A stretch of DNA of 64,000 nt from NCBI GenBank assembly GCA_037975125.1, contig CM075855.1:79353445-79417444 (forward strand). The letters run 5' to 3'. The position numbers and the translations under genes are program-made. This document shows positions 25,821 through 37,096 of the stretch, one piece after another. The stretch's first letter is position 1, and every line of letters begins with the position of its first letter. The notes under the pieces are model-generated. The model made no database searches, was not told where the DNA came from, and saw only the letters and a list, made by a program, of their open reading frames with translations. Origin of the DNA: Latrodectus hesperus. Taxonomy: Eukaryota > Arthropoda > Arachnida > Araneae > Theridiidae.

Positions 25821-26356
25821 TGATGCAAAATTCTTTTTTTACTTTACTACTATAATACTACTACTTTTACTTTACTACTATAATACTAAAAATACTTTTT
25901 TTACAGTTTTTTAAGTTGCAACCTTTTGTTTTTCTTGTGTTTTACGTCATATATATGCTTTTCAGTGGCAACATTTTTAGTTTCACTTCAAGTTTTTAGT
26001 TTTTATCAGATGTAAAGTTCCTGCTTAGTGTCAGTATGATAACCTCCTCTGATGATTTCTAATAGAGGGGAATACCCTACTAGTTCTGCAATAATAAATG
26101 CATATCATTTTAATAATTATAAAACTTGTAGGTTTAATGATACTAAGCAAATGTTAACAATTAGCTTAATATTATGAATTTCTAGTTATCATAATCACGC
26201 TTGTAGTATGATGTATCATTTGTAAAGTTCATTACAGAATAACGTAATTTGATTTCCTTGCATGTCGGGAATGATGATTGATATTTTACTTCACGTGCAC
26301 ATATCGTATACACAAATGTACCTTTAGTGCCCTCTGTAAAAAAAATAAATTCAAAT

Positions 26357-26425
26357 TTAATATGATGATATTTTGTACCGCTCCAGTCTGACATATAGTG
26401 AGTGATTAACAATTATCTGATATTT
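26357..26425 (+). ncRNA. C/D snoRNA family A, copy 1
   Basis: C ATGATGA 26362-26368, D' CTGA 26388-26391, C' TGAGTGA 26399-26405, D CTGA 26417-26420; short AATA/TATT closing stem. The D' guide is TTTTGTACCGCTCCAGT. The copy at 41276 is almost identical. No rRNA or snRNA target could be assigned from memory. Confidence 0.85.
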
Positions 26426-26684
26426 ATAATTATATACTTTTTCCCCCTTGAATTTAATTTTTAAATAGACATGCAAAATTTGCAGTTAATATATCTTATA
26501 AATGTTGCTCTTCACATAACTAAGGTGTTGTAAAACACCATGCATTTGTAAAGCATCATAAAATCTTTCTTTTAGGATACATTTAAAAGAAATTCAATGT
26601 TTATATTTTAGTTGATATGTAGTTGGTAATAAACATCTTGCATTTGTTCTTTCCTTCGTAAAGGAATTCAGAATTATCAATCTA

Positions 26685-26753
26685 TTTTAATGATGAGGTT
26701 TTGTACCGCTCCAGTCTGATGTTTAGTGAGTGATTAACAACTGTCTGACTAAT
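26685..26753 (+). ncRNA. C/D snoRNA family A, copy 2
   Basis: C ATGATGA 26690-26696, D' 26716-26719, C' TGAGTGA 26727-26733, D 26745-26748. The D' guide is the same as in copy 1, while the D guide ends AACAACTGT rather than AACAATTAT. Thus the D' guide is the conserved one. Confidence 0.82.
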
Positions 26754-26864
26754 GTGAGATTTTCCAGTTATTTGGCATAAAATATATTTATGATTTACTA
26801 TAATATGTATTTTAATCAAACTATTTTTACTTAGATTTATTCATACCATCTATTTTGAATCCAA

Positions 26865-26940
26865 AACTTGATATGATGACAAATCCTTGAAGATGAATAT
26901 TATTGATTATTTTTACTTCCTTGGCTGTCTGAAGCAATTA
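26865..26940 (+). ncRNA. U14-like C/D snoRNA, 28S-type guide (copy 2)
   Basis: C ATGATGA 26873-26879, D CTGA 26929-26932, guide ACTTCCTTGGCTGT. The closing stem is short (TTG/CAA). Near-identical copies lie at 37200 and 41783. Confidence 0.82.
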
Positions 26941-27189
26941 AATGCATTATATTTTAATGACTAAAACTGTTTGGAATTTTAGTGATATTAAGCAAAGGTT
27001 TACTGTTAGCTTAATTATAAATTTCCAGTTGGAATCTTAATTATGCTTGGTAGAATGATACATTACTTCTAAAGTCTTAAGTACAGTATGATTTTGACTT
27101 CTCCTTGTGTCATAAATGACAGTTGATATTTTGCTTCATATGTACATATCATACCCAAACGTATATTTCATGCCCTGTGTAAAAAATTC

Positions 27190-27258
27190 AAACAATGATG
27201 ATATTTTGTACCGCTCCAGACTGACACATAGTGAGTGATTAACAATTATCTGAAATAT
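27190..27258 (+). ncRNA. C/D snoRNA family A, copy 3 (guide variant)
   Basis: C ATGATGA 27195-27201, D' CTGA 27221-27224, D CTGA 27250-27253. The base just before D' is A instead of T (CCGCTCCAGA). That position lies at the edge of the duplex, so targeting may be unaffected. Confidence 0.82.
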
Positions 27259-27449
27259 ATAATTTCTTTACTTCCCCTTTAGGATTGAATTTCTAAAGAT
27301 ACATAAACTGCAAATGTTTTACATGTTTCTTATAGAAATGTTGTTCTTCAATAACTAAAGTGTTGTATATATCATGCAGTTATGAAACATTATCTTATAA
27401 AAACAGATTTTATGATACATTAAATAGAAATTCAATCTTAATATTTTCA

Positions 27450-27510
27450 TTGCGATATGATTTTGTATTGTTCTAGGTTGATATATAGTGGGTAATTAGC
27501 AACTTGTATT
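27450..27510 (+). pseudogene. C/D snoRNA family A relic
   Basis: Aligns with family A (TTTTGTATTGTTCTAGGTTGATATATAGTG), but the C box and both D boxes are mutated. Confidence 0.6.
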
Positions 27511-27549
27511 TGTTCTTTCCTTGTAAAGGAATTCAGCATTATCGATCTA

Positions 27550-27620
27550 TTTTAATGATGAAGTTTTGTGCCGCTAAAGTCTGATGGTTTAGTGAGTGAT
27601 GAATGACTGTCTTGCTCCTC
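27550..27620 (+). pseudogene. C/D snoRNA family A, D box lost
   Basis: C ATGATGA 27555-27561 and D' CTGA 27581-27584 persist, but the guide has changed (TGCCGCTAAAGT) and the terminal D position reads CTTG. Probably non-functional. Confidence 0.65.
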
Positions 27621-27698
27621 ATACTTTACTTAAAATGTATTTTTGCATAGGATAGATTTTTATAGGTTTAGATTTATTAATGCTCTTAGCTTTAATAT

Positions 27699-27771
27699 AT
27701 TTGCTATGATGAAAAGTCGTTGAAGATGAACATTACTGATTATTCTTACTTCCTTGGCTGTCTGAAGCAAT
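27699..27771 (+). ncRNA. U14-like C/D snoRNA, 28S-type guide (copy 3)
   Basis: C ATGATGA 27706-27712, D CTGA 27762-27765, perfect stem TTGCT/AGCAA. Guide CTTCCTTGGCTGT. Twin at 42617-42689. Confidence 0.87.
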
Positions 27772-28057
27772 CTTAAATCTAAATAAATTTCCAATTTATA
27801 TCTTAAGCGGGCTTGGTAAAACAATACATTATTGTAAAGTTTCGTACTATATTATATATTTCATTTCCTTGATAGTTGGAGATTGCTTAAATGTACATGT
27901 ATTAAGTTATACTTTTCTTATTTTAAAATATTGTTCCAAGCAGAAATATCTAGTTTTATAAGCTTTTGTACTGGTCAACGCTTATGTATTTTGAGTAACA
28001 ATTATCAGGTTTGAATTTTTATTTAAGTATATTTTATTTATATAAAAATATGGCGGT

Positions 28058-28133
28058 AGTTAATTATGATGATATTTTGTACCGCTCCAGTCTGATGCAT
28101 AATGAGTGAGTAAACAATTAACTGATGTTAACT
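28058..28133 (+). ncRNA. C/D snoRNA family A, copy 4
   Basis: C ATGATGA 28066-28072, D' 28092-28095, D CTGA 28122-28125, terminal stem AGTTAA/TTAACT (28058-28063 with 28128-28133). The best closing stem of the family. Confidence 0.87.
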
Positions 28134-28237
28134 TTTACTTTATGTAAGAAATAAATTTAATGTTTAATATTCATTTCATTTTGTTTATGATAGCTCTTTG
28201 CAAATTACATCCTAATTTAATTGTCTTTAGAAGAGTT

Positions 28238-28317
28238 AACTTGCTGTGATGATATATCAAAGCATATATGATAAAAGATGATTTATTTTATACTTCCTTG
28301 GATGTCTGAAGCAAGTT
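28238..28317 (+). ncRNA. U14-like C/D snoRNA, 18S-type guide (copy 1)
   Basis: C GTGATGA 28246-28252, D CTGA 28306-28309, perfect 8-bp terminal stem AACTTGCT/AGCAAGTT. The guide CTTCCTTGGATGT before D is complementary over 13 nt to the conserved 18S rRNA segment ACAUCCAAGGAAG. The fifth base before D selects the C that U14 (SNORD14) methylates (human C462). The second U14 block complementary to 18S (CATTCGCAGTTTC-like) is absent, so it is U14-like in one half only. Confidence 0.9.
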
Positions 28318-29659
28318 TTTGATTTTAAGTTATCAAATCATTATTTGATTATCAAGTTAGCAAATAGACCCATTATAATGTGCAGTCTGAAAAAAAATTT
28401 TCAATTTTGATTTTCCTGTGTTTAAATGCATAGGTAAATCAAATGGCAGCTTATTCATAATGGAAAATTATTCCCTGTTTTTGATTCCTCGTTTATATTT
28501 TATCCTTGATTTTGTGGTTTGCATTAAAAATAAGTTCCTCCCCCTCTCTTTTCATGCTGATGTTTATATTTTCGAAAATCATAGTATAAAAGATTACATT
28601 TCTGACCACACATGAATTATCTGTAGAATTTATTGCACATTTGTGTGTGGTTTTGAAAGAAAATAAAGGAGGGTTAATGTAGTAAACCAAAGTTATTTTT
28701 AAATTCCAGTTTGTTAAAATATGAAAGAGGCACCCCAGTATGCAATTTTTCCAACTACTGTTTTCGTGATCTTATTGTGCTAAACCAAATTATCTGAAGG
28801 CAAAGAAATGATTTTAAGAACCTCCAGACTTCACATCAATAAAGCCACAATGTTGTGTCAAATGTTTCATAAAATACTGATTATTTCATTTTTATTATTT
28901 TTACATGTGATTAATAGCAAAGGATTACTCTCCAATTTCATTAAAATTTCATTCTGATGAAATGGGATTAAATATGTCATGATACTCTTTACAAAAAAAA
29001 TCTGAATTAATAGATTTTGGAATCAAGTTTATAGTCATTTACAGTATTTTAAGATCTTTATTAAAAATAGAGAATTGTAAATGATCACTAAAAATTTTAA
29101 TCTTATTGCAGCTCAGAATATGAATATATAATTTATTCCAGCCTTTTATTATCTAATTAAAGCAAATTTATTTACTGTAAAACATCCAGTTGCTTATCTT
29201 GAAACTTCCACAAGTTTTTTTTTAAAATAAAGAATATTGTTTTTATTTATTTATATTTTTGCTGCTGCATAGTTTTGGGAACTTTTTAATTGCTTTTTAA
29301 AGATAAAACTAAATTGCTCATTAAACCAATTGTTCCTCTGATTTAAATTTTTCTTTGTTATAATTAGATATTTAAACCAAAATTTTAAGATATTCTTTTC
29401 AATTGTTAGGCTTAAAATATGGTGAAGTAATAAATAAGAAATAAAAGTAACTTGTGTAACCATTCACATTTAGTTTTCTAGGAATTTTTTATTATAATAG
29501 TGTATTAAAATTAACACATAATAAAGACCTTCAATATGAAAGATGTTTTAGAAGAAAATTATTAAATTGTATTTTTTCTAATTATCGATGGTTATATATT
29601 TTGAGTAACAATTATCAGGTTTGATTATTATTTAATTATATTTTATTTACATATAATAG

Positions 29660-29740
29660 CTGTAGTTTATTATGGTGAAATTTTATACTGCTCCAGGCTG
29701 ATGAATAATGAGTGAGTAAACAATTATCTGATGCTAGCTT
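29660..29740 (+). ncRNA. C/D snoRNA family A, copy 5 (diverged guide)
   Basis: C box is ATGGTGA (29672-29678, one deviation), D' CTGA 29698-29701, D CTGA 29728-29731, stem TAGC/GCTA. The guide is TTATACTGCTCCAGG, sharing CTCCAG with the family but with T for C near its middle. Possibly functional. Confidence 0.6.
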
Positions 29741-29846
29741 TTACTTTTTTTGAGAAATTTCATGTTTAATCATTTCATTCTGTTTATAATATCTCTTTGC
29801 AAATTATATTTTATTTATTTAAATTTGGGTAACATTTGAAGCATTA

Positions 29847-29924
29847 AACTTGCTGTGATGATATATCAATGCATTAATGATAAGACATGATTTATTTTAC
29901 TTCCTTGGATGTCTGAAGCAAGTT
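29847..29924 (+). ncRNA. U14-like C/D snoRNA, 18S-type guide (copy 2)
   Basis: C GTGATGA 29855-29861, D CTGA 29913-29916, perfect 8-bp stem AACTTGCT/AGCAAGTT, guide ACTTCCTTGGATGT. It lies just beyond the duplicated tract, so it is an older sister of the copy at 28238. Confidence 0.9.
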
Positions 29925-30651
29925 TTTAATTTTGTTATTAAGTAAATGGCCATTTTACGTTTGAGAAAATGCCCTTTAACTTTTAATTTCCTTTTTGTCT
30001 TCCTTTGCCTTGTATTGAGAAGTCCAACCTTTTCACTGTTATAATCCAACTTTTATTGCCTTTTATTATAATTATAGTGCATCCAAATTATTATCTTAGA
30101 TCAAGCTGTTTTTTTTATGATATGTGAATTTCATATAAAAAGTTGATTTTCTTTAGATATTTTAAGGTATAATTGAAAGATGTTGAAAAATAAATTTATG
30201 TCCAAAAAGATGTATTTTTTAAGTGTACTTCTATGTTATTTTGTTTCTTAATTTATTTGCCCATCCCAGGTTTGAGCATTTAGTTCAAATATGTATTGTG
30301 CTTACTTAATTATTATTGTGGCATATATCTGCTATATTTTTGTTATATTTCTGGCATATATTTCTTTTAATTGTCTTAATAAAAATGTCTATATTGTGCA
30401 ATAGTTTTTATCATTTGTTACTTAATTTTTTGAAGCTTGACGACAAGGAGCATTTCAATTAATGCCAATTTTTATATTAATATGGTTTAATTGTTTTAAA
30501 AAAATATCAGGAAACCCAGTCTAAAAATAATTAGTAATGTTTACAGTGTTTGCAAAAATTTTGTGACTTAAATTTTACTTAAAAGGACATAATATTCAAT
30601 ATGTTTAACATACTAATAATTTTCTTTTAGGTTGGGAATTAAAAAGTAAGT

Positions 30652-30823
30652 ATGGGCGCTTACAAATACATGCAAGAAATATGGCGCAAGAAGCAATCTG
30701 ATGTGCTGAAATTTTTGTTGAGAACACGATGCTGGTACTTCAGGCAATTGAATACTGTTCATAGAGCCCCAAGGCCTACTAGACCTGATAAGGCTCGCAG
30801 GTTAGGATACAGAGCTAAGCAAG
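30652..30823 (+). CDS. RPL15: 60S ribosomal protein L15 (eL15), coding exon 1
   Basis: First coding exon of eL15, a structural protein of the large ribosomal subunit. The ATG opens [20 protein letters not shown] and the exon encodes residues 1-57 plus one base, including [21 protein letters not shown], as in animal RPL15. The donor is GTAATA at 30824. An acceptor with a TACTAAT branch-like motif ends at 30630, leaving 21 bases of 5' UTR in this exon, so the gene starts further upstream. The reading frame joins cleanly to 32573. Confidence 0.97.
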
Positions 30824-32572
30824 GTAATAAAATTTTCATGTAATTATGTAAACTGAAGATATTTGGTCAATTTCAAATTGTTATGCTGTATATAAAAATA
30901 ACCAGCAAACATTAACTGTTTTATAAATGTAAATCAATAATTTAAATAAATTTTAAGTAAACTTAGATTTCAGTTAACTAGGCAGTGGTGTCCTCTATAA
31001 AAACAGTGTAAATTGATCTAGAAATGAAAATAACCAAACGATTAAATTAAATCAATAATGTGAATGACATTCATTTTATGAAAATTTATTTTGTTTAACT
31101 GGACTGTGGTACACAGCTTAAAAGACATCAAGCACAAGAGACAACTAGACAGTAAAGCTGAATCAGTGTAATTGATTTTAATTAACTGGCCTCTGGTGCC
31201 CATCTTTAAAGGTATTGTAAATGCTACCTAGCACAAAAGATAACTATGACATTAAGCTAAACCAGTAACATTGATGAGATACATTTTTATGAAAATTTGG
31301 GTTACTTATTAACAAGTGGTCCCGATTTACATAAGACAGTAGATTTGGTGAGATTTAGGATTGCGATAAAGTAGGCGATATAGGCTTCACCCTATGAATT
31401 GGTATGGGTGCCAAATACTCCAAATCTGTAGATTATTAAGTCAGAATTTATTAGTTTGGTTATTCTATGGCGTATTACAATGGGCATTGTTTGTTTGTAG
31501 TCTCTATAAATATTAAATCTAGACTGTGTGTTTTTAGATCTACGTAAGTACCCATCAAAAAATATTAGACTAAAAATAATATAATATTTGCAAACCTGAT
31601 TTTTCATAAAGATTTTATGTTTTTCATTTAGATATATGGTGCAGTTAATATGTGTTTGGTTTTGTTGTATACTGTTAATTTTTAAAGTACTTTTATTCTT
31701 TTGATTAATTAAAAGAAAATTTACAAGATTATATTTTATTGCCCAATTACAAATAGTATTGGATTGTCTTTTATATATGTAAATTTTGCAAAATATGTAT
31801 AGCTCTTTTCTAAGTAAATATAATAAAATATTCAATATTTGAAATTAAAAAAATTGAGATTGCAGTATTCAAAGTTGGGGGTAAAACAAGATTAGGATTT
31901 TGAATACTATTTTCCGGCGGCCTGTTTTGCGAAGTTCAATGGGTTATTGCTTATGAGACATTTTGCATTTTTTAAATGCCAAGCAAGTTACATATTGTAA
32001 GATTTTACCTTAACAAGAATTATAGTTCACAATAAACTTAAATATATATGTCAAATATTTCTGCACATAATTAATAGAATTGTTGGCACCTGTTAGATAT
32101 TACTTGTGTGCCAAATTTTAAAAAAGTATGCAAATTCAATTTTTCAACATCTATGCCTGACTATTTTGAATGCTTACATTTTATTTGCTTAGAAAATAAA
32201 ACTAAAATTTTATACTACAACTTTAAGTATAAATGTGAATGAAACACAGCTATAGTTTTAAGGGTCCTTTTAATTCTAAACGAATTTCTTGCATGTCTAC
32301 ATCAGATTATATCAAAATCAGAAGAATCCATTCTGTGCAATTATTTCCATGTTTGCTGCATTTGGCACAGATACTAATTCGTAGGACTTATTCCAAAATT
32401 TTATCTGATGGTATTAGAATAAGTCTAAATGCCGTGTAATAAAAATTAGTATACATTAAAAATAGTCGCTGCTACTTAAAAACAAGAATTTTGCTTATAG
32501 TTAACAGTTTGTTAATATTTCTTATATTTAGAAAAATGTAGTATTTTTTCTAATTGGATAAAAATTTTTCAG
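30824..32572 (+). other. RPL15: RPL15 intron 1
   Basis: A 1749-nt intron with no recognisable C/D snoRNA. It holds three loosely repeated units between about 30975 and 31310 (TTAACTGG..CTGGTG, then TAGCACAAAAGATAACTA, then ATTTTTATGAAAATT), which could be eroded H/ACA-like or simple tandem repeats. The 147-codon minus-strand frame (31392-31835) has no coding character. Confidence 0.7.
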
Positions 32573-32709
32573 GCTATGTTGTTTACCGAATAAGAATTCG
32601 CCGTGGTGGCCGTAAGAAGCAGGTTCCTAAAGGCTGTACCTATGGTAAACCTAAAAACCATGGTGTAAATCAGTTAAAACCTGTTCGAAGTCATCAAGCT
32701 GTAGCTGAA
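32573..32709 (+). CDS. RPL15: 60S ribosomal protein L15 (eL15), coding exon 2
   Basis: Encodes residues 58-103: [20 protein letters not shown], then [20 protein letters not shown] and HQAVAE, aligning throughout with animal eL15. The acceptor AG is 32571-32572 after a T-rich tract; the donor GTAAGC is 32710-32715. Phase is 1 at the 5' side and 0 at the 3' side, matching its neighbours. Too short and too isolated to show as a long open frame. Confidence 0.96.
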
Positions 32710-34035
32710 GTAAGCAGTTAAATCTTTATTATACAATTAAATTTTCTTATTTTATTGTATATATGTGTTCAATTTTGTGTTGAAAATCTTGTTGAACATT
32801 AAAATTCTTTATAATAAGAATCCAATTTCTTAAGTTATAAAAAATGCATATTATCTTTATAGGTAAATAAACTCTTGATTTATAGATATTTAAACTTTAA
32901 GTCATTGTTAATAGTTTGATTACAAATTAGTGTGACTGTAGTTTTATCATGTGAAAAATAATTTAAGGAAGAAAAATTTCTGCCTTAAATTTAATAAAGA
33001 AAATCTGAATTTGTACAATTTCAAACAGCTGGTTTGATTGTACATTAAAAGAAACCTGACATTTTCTAGATTTACTATGTAGTTTAAAAATATTTTTGAT
33101 CAATATTACAATTAATTTGTGTAGTTGGTCAAACAAGTTGCCAGCTATACATTTGATTTAATTAAAATCATTGAACAATCAAATGAGATTTTTGAAAAAG
33201 TTTTTTTAATAGTACCTATATCAGCTTCTGTTAATTGCTCTATATATTTAAAAATGAAAAGTATTTTTTTAATATCTAGATGCTTTTTTTTTTTCAAAAA
33301 AAAATTTAAGAATTAATATATAAGATTCACCAAGATCAATTTTGTGTCAAGTCTATATCAATGCTTCAGGAGCTGCACATAAATATAGCAAAAGAAAGCA
33401 ATAATGAAACATTCTTATGTGTTTTATTTGAAAAATATAGTAATGTGATAAAAATAAAATTGGGGCTTTAGTAACACTAAAACACGAGTTTAATAATTTT
33501 TTGTAACTTTGATTTTTTCTCTGTTTTGTGTCTATTAAAAGGTATACCTATATTTTAATGTAGTAAGGAAAATTTGTGAAAAAATTCTCTAATTTAAATA
33601 ATTTACTATAACTTATAAATAAATAACTGATTTATTTCTTTTCTTAACAAAAGCTTTTTAAAAAATGTCAGAAAAGTTTTTTTTTGTTCTTAACAAATCA
33701 TAAAATATAAAGTGTTGCTATTGACTTCTTGAAAATGTACTCAATAATTAGGATTTTTTTTGGCAGTTTATGTTATTCAATATTTGAAATATCAAGCTTT
33801 TAATTTAACAGCACAGTTATTGTGTTTTTTGATTTCTTAATGGTTTGGAATCTACAATAAATTGTCTTAATTTGATTAGTTACTGTGCAAAAGGCTACCC
33901 TAGTCATTAGTCAAATCATTACTTTCATCTGGCTGCATGGAAATCGTTTTTTTTTTTTCCCAATTTGTGAGTTTGGGAGAGGATATTTTAAGAACTCAAG
34001 TTTAAAATTGAGCAAATTTTATCAATTATATCTCA

Positions 34036-34108
34036 AACTTGTTATGATGAAAATCAATGCAAATGATTCTATGATTATTTTTACTTCCTTGGCTGTCTGA
34101 AACAAGTT
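34036..34108 (+). ncRNA. U14-like C/D snoRNA, 28S-type guide (copy 4)
   Basis: C ATGATGA 34044-34050, D CTGA 34097-34100, perfect 8-bp stem AACTTGTT/AACAAGTT, guide ACTTCCTTGGCTGT. Relative to copies with AACTTGCT/AGCAAGTT, both stem strands have changed and still pair. Confidence 0.9.
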
Positions 34109-34303
34109 CTGAATCATAAAGTCAACTTAAGGCTCCTAGCTAATTGAAATAGTTTATAAACTGTTACTAATCATATTATCTGCTCCTTTGAAGTTCTTTC
34201 CAATTCAGTTAATGTAAATAGTTGTATTCAATGAGGTTAGCAGCATTTTCTCAATTTTAGATATAAATTTCACTTGTTTATAAATTTTTATGTATTTTAA
34301 TCA

Positions 34304-34382
34304 AGTTTGTTGTGATGATACATCCGTGTAAAGATTGATAGTTCATGATAAACTTTACTTCCTTGGATGTCTGAAGCTAATA
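34304..34382 (+). ncRNA. U14-like C/D snoRNA, 18S-type guide (copy 3)
   Basis: C GTGATGA 34312-34318, D CTGA 34371-34374, guide TTACTTCCTTGGATGT. The terminal stem is weaker and needs a bulge (TTTGT/ACAAA). Confidence 0.78.
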
Positions 34383-34496
34383 CAAAGTTTCTGTTATAAA
34401 AATTTTTATATTGTTATTCTTATTAATAATTTTTTCATAATAAATAGTTGTTCTAATTAAACATGGGTTTTTTTATTATTTTGAATGTTAATGTGT

Positions 34497-34560
34497 TAAA
34501 TGATATTTTGTACTGCTCAAGACTGATATATAGTGAGTGATTAACATTTCTTATTTTAAA
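34497..34560 (+). pseudogene. C/D snoRNA family A relic
   Basis: C box shortened to ATGATAT (apparent 3-base loss), D' CTGA kept at 34523-34526, terminal D absent. Confidence 0.6.
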
Positions 34561-34717
34561 GACAGGTGCATTTTATTTTCTTGGAAAAAAAATTTGATTG
34601 TATCAATAACATTTGTGTTAAATTTTGTACTATAGTTTGCACATATATAACTAGGAACTATGATGTGTGTTAACTGTTTAATTCTTTCTTGTAAAGAAAT
34701 TTGCTCTGCCAATCTAT

Positions 34718-34785
34718 TCTATGATTAGATTTTGTATTGTTCCAGGTTGATTTTTAATGAGTGATAAACAATTTTCTGTTTTTAC
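34718..34785 (+). pseudogene. C/D snoRNA family A relic
   Basis: ATGATTAGATTTTGTATTG followed by TTCCAGGTTGAT: C and D' are mutated although a CTG-like D position remains. Confidence 0.55.
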
Positions 34786-34835
34786 ATTAAAAATCATTTC
34801 GTTCCTTGAAAAAAAATTTGGTTTATCAATAAATT

Positions 34836-34906
34836 TCCATGTGATGAAATTCTATACTGCTCCAGCCTGATAAATTGTGAGTGATTAATAATTATATGAT
34901 TTGTAA
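34836..34906 (+). pseudogene. C/D snoRNA family A, D box mutated
   Basis: C GTGATGA 34841-34847 and D' CTGA 34867-34870 (guide ATACTGCTCCAGC) are intact and C' is TGAGTGA, but the terminal D reads ATGA. The guide resembles that of the copy at 29660, so this is an older subfamily. Confidence 0.55.
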
Positions 34907-35461
34907 AGAAAAGATAAAATATGGATGAGAGAAATTTGTCCTTTAAAATGGAGTTTCTTGCTTGCTAAAAATGACTGGCAACAAAGTCCTTATATATTTC
35001 TATATATTAAATAATCTGATATATATATAGTGAGAGAAAGGATTATTTTGTTGAATATTATCATTTTGTATATAATGTAGGTAATATTTGCATACTTCCC
35101 TTTGATTAGATTTATACAAAAGCATTAAGATTTAAATTGGAATGTATAATAAAAATTTTGTATTAAATTTTTTGAAAAATATCAAATTAAGGAATTTTAT
35201 TCACAAAGAATAAGTAAGATACCTTTTAATATGAAATTAATAACTGGAATACTAGTTTAATAACTTTATTGCTGTTTTTCTAAATTACGGTTAAAAATTG
35301 GTCTACACGTTTGCGAATGCATTTGCCCTAAATTAACATCTGTATTCAACATTTGAATGTTTGCACATTATTGAGAAAAATACAAGTGTGGCCTTGAAAC
35401 TCTTGGAATTTGTTAAACTGCTGCTAAATGTTTAATGCTCTGGTTTTCTGTTCAACAGTTA

Positions 35462-35513
35462 GGAAATGATGTTGTGATTACTTGTACTTCCTTGACTGTC
35501 TGATACTAGTTTC
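35462..35513 (+). pseudogene. U14-like relic, 5' half deleted
   Basis: Guide CTTCCTTGACTGT and D CTGA 35500-35503 remain next to TACTAGTTT. Compared with the copy at 25567, the C-box half is missing. Confidence 0.6.
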
Positions 35514-37027
35514 TCAAATTTCTCTTAGTTGTTTCTTTGATCATATATTCTATAAAACATGGAATGAATTGAAATATTATGTTATTTTATTCATGTTTGT
35601 TTCCTTGAAATCAAATTTATATTTGATAGGTATTTGATTTTTTGAAATTTTTTCATGATTTCATATCACTCAGTAGCTCAGAAAATGATGTGCAGCTAAT
35701 GAGAGTAAATGAGCCATTGCTGGAAGTTGATAACTATATGTGAAAAAGGAAACCAAAGTCATGAAATATATATGTATATATGTGTGTGTATGTACTTTTA
35801 AAGGAATATTGCGTTATTTGAAATAAAGTTTTTAATATAATGAATTACATTAATTTATGATAGAAACATAAAAACTAAATATTATGACAGAAACACTAAG
35901 TGCAAATACATTTCTGCACTACATAAGTGAATTTATTGTGGGGGATAAAGAATTGTTATTGACTGTTAATTTTTCATATATTGTTAGCTATTTAGTGCTT
36001 CATCTTGTAAGATATACACAAATAAATTAGAAGCTTTAAGTATTGTATAATAAAAGTATGTTATATTAAATACTGGAAATGCGAAATTAATGAACTTAAA
36101 TTAAACAATTTTAAAATCACTTGATACCAAATTTTATTAGCAAAACAATTAAAAAATTTATTTTCTAAGAAAATGCTAAATCTATTTATAAAATTAGAAA
36201 AACAATTTAACTTACAATTAACTTTTTCCTGGATAATTATGATTTTATTATCTTTGTTAGACTTATGTAATTATCTGTAAAATCAACTTATTTGTGTTGT
36301 GCTTTAAAATTTCATAGGTATTTTAAAGTTTATATAAGAACCATGTTAAATGCTGATTTTTAAATGGATATATTCAAATTGTAATGTACAATTTAATTTT
36401 TTCTATTCCATTAAACTCATTTTAAATGATAAACAAAAGTCTGGTACACTATTTATGAATTATGATTACATAAATTCCGTTTTTTTTATGTGTATTTTGC
36501 TTAAAAAAATTCAGCCAATACAATTCACAATTTTAATATTTATAAAGAATTCAAAGCTAATTAAATTTTACCAATCTTAACTATTTTTAAGCTTTTATAA
36601 CAGTTGAGCGTAAAGTATTCTATAAATTAATTATTGGGTTATAAAGAATTGATGTCACAAACTATTGTTATTAATGTTTATTTTTTTACATTAATTTGAA
36701 AAGAATCTACAATCCTAAAAATTGTAGTTACTAAAATATTTTAAGTATAAAATTTGACTTATACTATGCTGTTTAATTTTTCCTTCTATTAAGATTCTAT
36801 AAGTTTTTTTTTTTATAAATTGGTGACAAATGTGTGTAAAAAAGAGCTTCCTGTGATGCAAATGATTCTCAATGCAAATGATAACATGGTGATATTTACT
36901 ATGGTGTGTGAAACTATATTTTTCAAAATACGATTTCTTAAAATTGTCTATGATTCCAGGTATGCTTGCAGTCCTTTTAATTTATTCTAAAATTAATCAT
37001 GCTTTCTTATAGAATTTAATGCTACCA

Positions 37028-37096
37028 ATCTAATAATATTTTGTACCGCTCCAGTCTGATGTTTAATGAGTGATTAAAACCTGTCTAATGTGATAT
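37028..37096 (+). pseudogene. C/D snoRNA family A, C and D lost
   Basis: The guide TTTTGTACCGCTCCAGT and D' CTGA (37056-37059) are perfect. The C box is ATAATAT and terminal D is CTAA. Confidence 0.6.

Larger units (their letters stand above)
26360..29580. repeat. segmental duplication, copy 1 (pairs with 41280-44480)
   Basis: At a constant offset of about 14918 bases this tract matches 41280-44250 almost perfectly; I found only about ten scattered substitutions up to about 29320. Similarity then falls off to about 29580. Sequence just upstream (26090-26350) is only distantly similar to 41020-41275. The sharp edge of high identity suggests gene conversion or recent unequal exchange. Confidence 0.88.
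21878..30630 (+). other. RPL15: inferred RPL15 5'-UTR intron region hosting snoRNAs
   Basis: The right end is well supported: branch-point-like TACTAAT (30611-30617), pyrimidine tract and AG at 30629-30630. The left end at 21878 is a guess. All snoRNAs in the region are on the sense strand of RPL15, as expected for intron-encoded snoRNAs released from a spliced host. Extra noncoding exons between snoRNAs cannot be excluded. Unlisted parts of 24000-25500 and 29950-30600 hold nothing I recognise. Confidence 0.4.

Noticed and set aside
26040..26105. CTGATGATTTC ... as a possible C/D snoRNA
   Set aside because: A C-like box is present but no D box at a suitable distance and no closing stem.
26240..26300. 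Further U14-like copy (GATTTCCTTGCATGTCGGG) and its counterpart near 41180
   Set aside because: Similarity to the guide is present but there is no C box, D box or stem; too eroded to list as a gene.
28418..28690. 65-codon frames on both strands, repeated at 43336-43608
   Set aside because: Identical only because the whole 3-kb tract is duplicated; no start context, codon bias or family similarity, and they overlap each other.
31392..31835. 147-codon minus-strand frame in RPL15 intron 1
   Set aside because: Composition is that of the AT-rich intron and no domain is visible; length alone is not convincing in this base composition.
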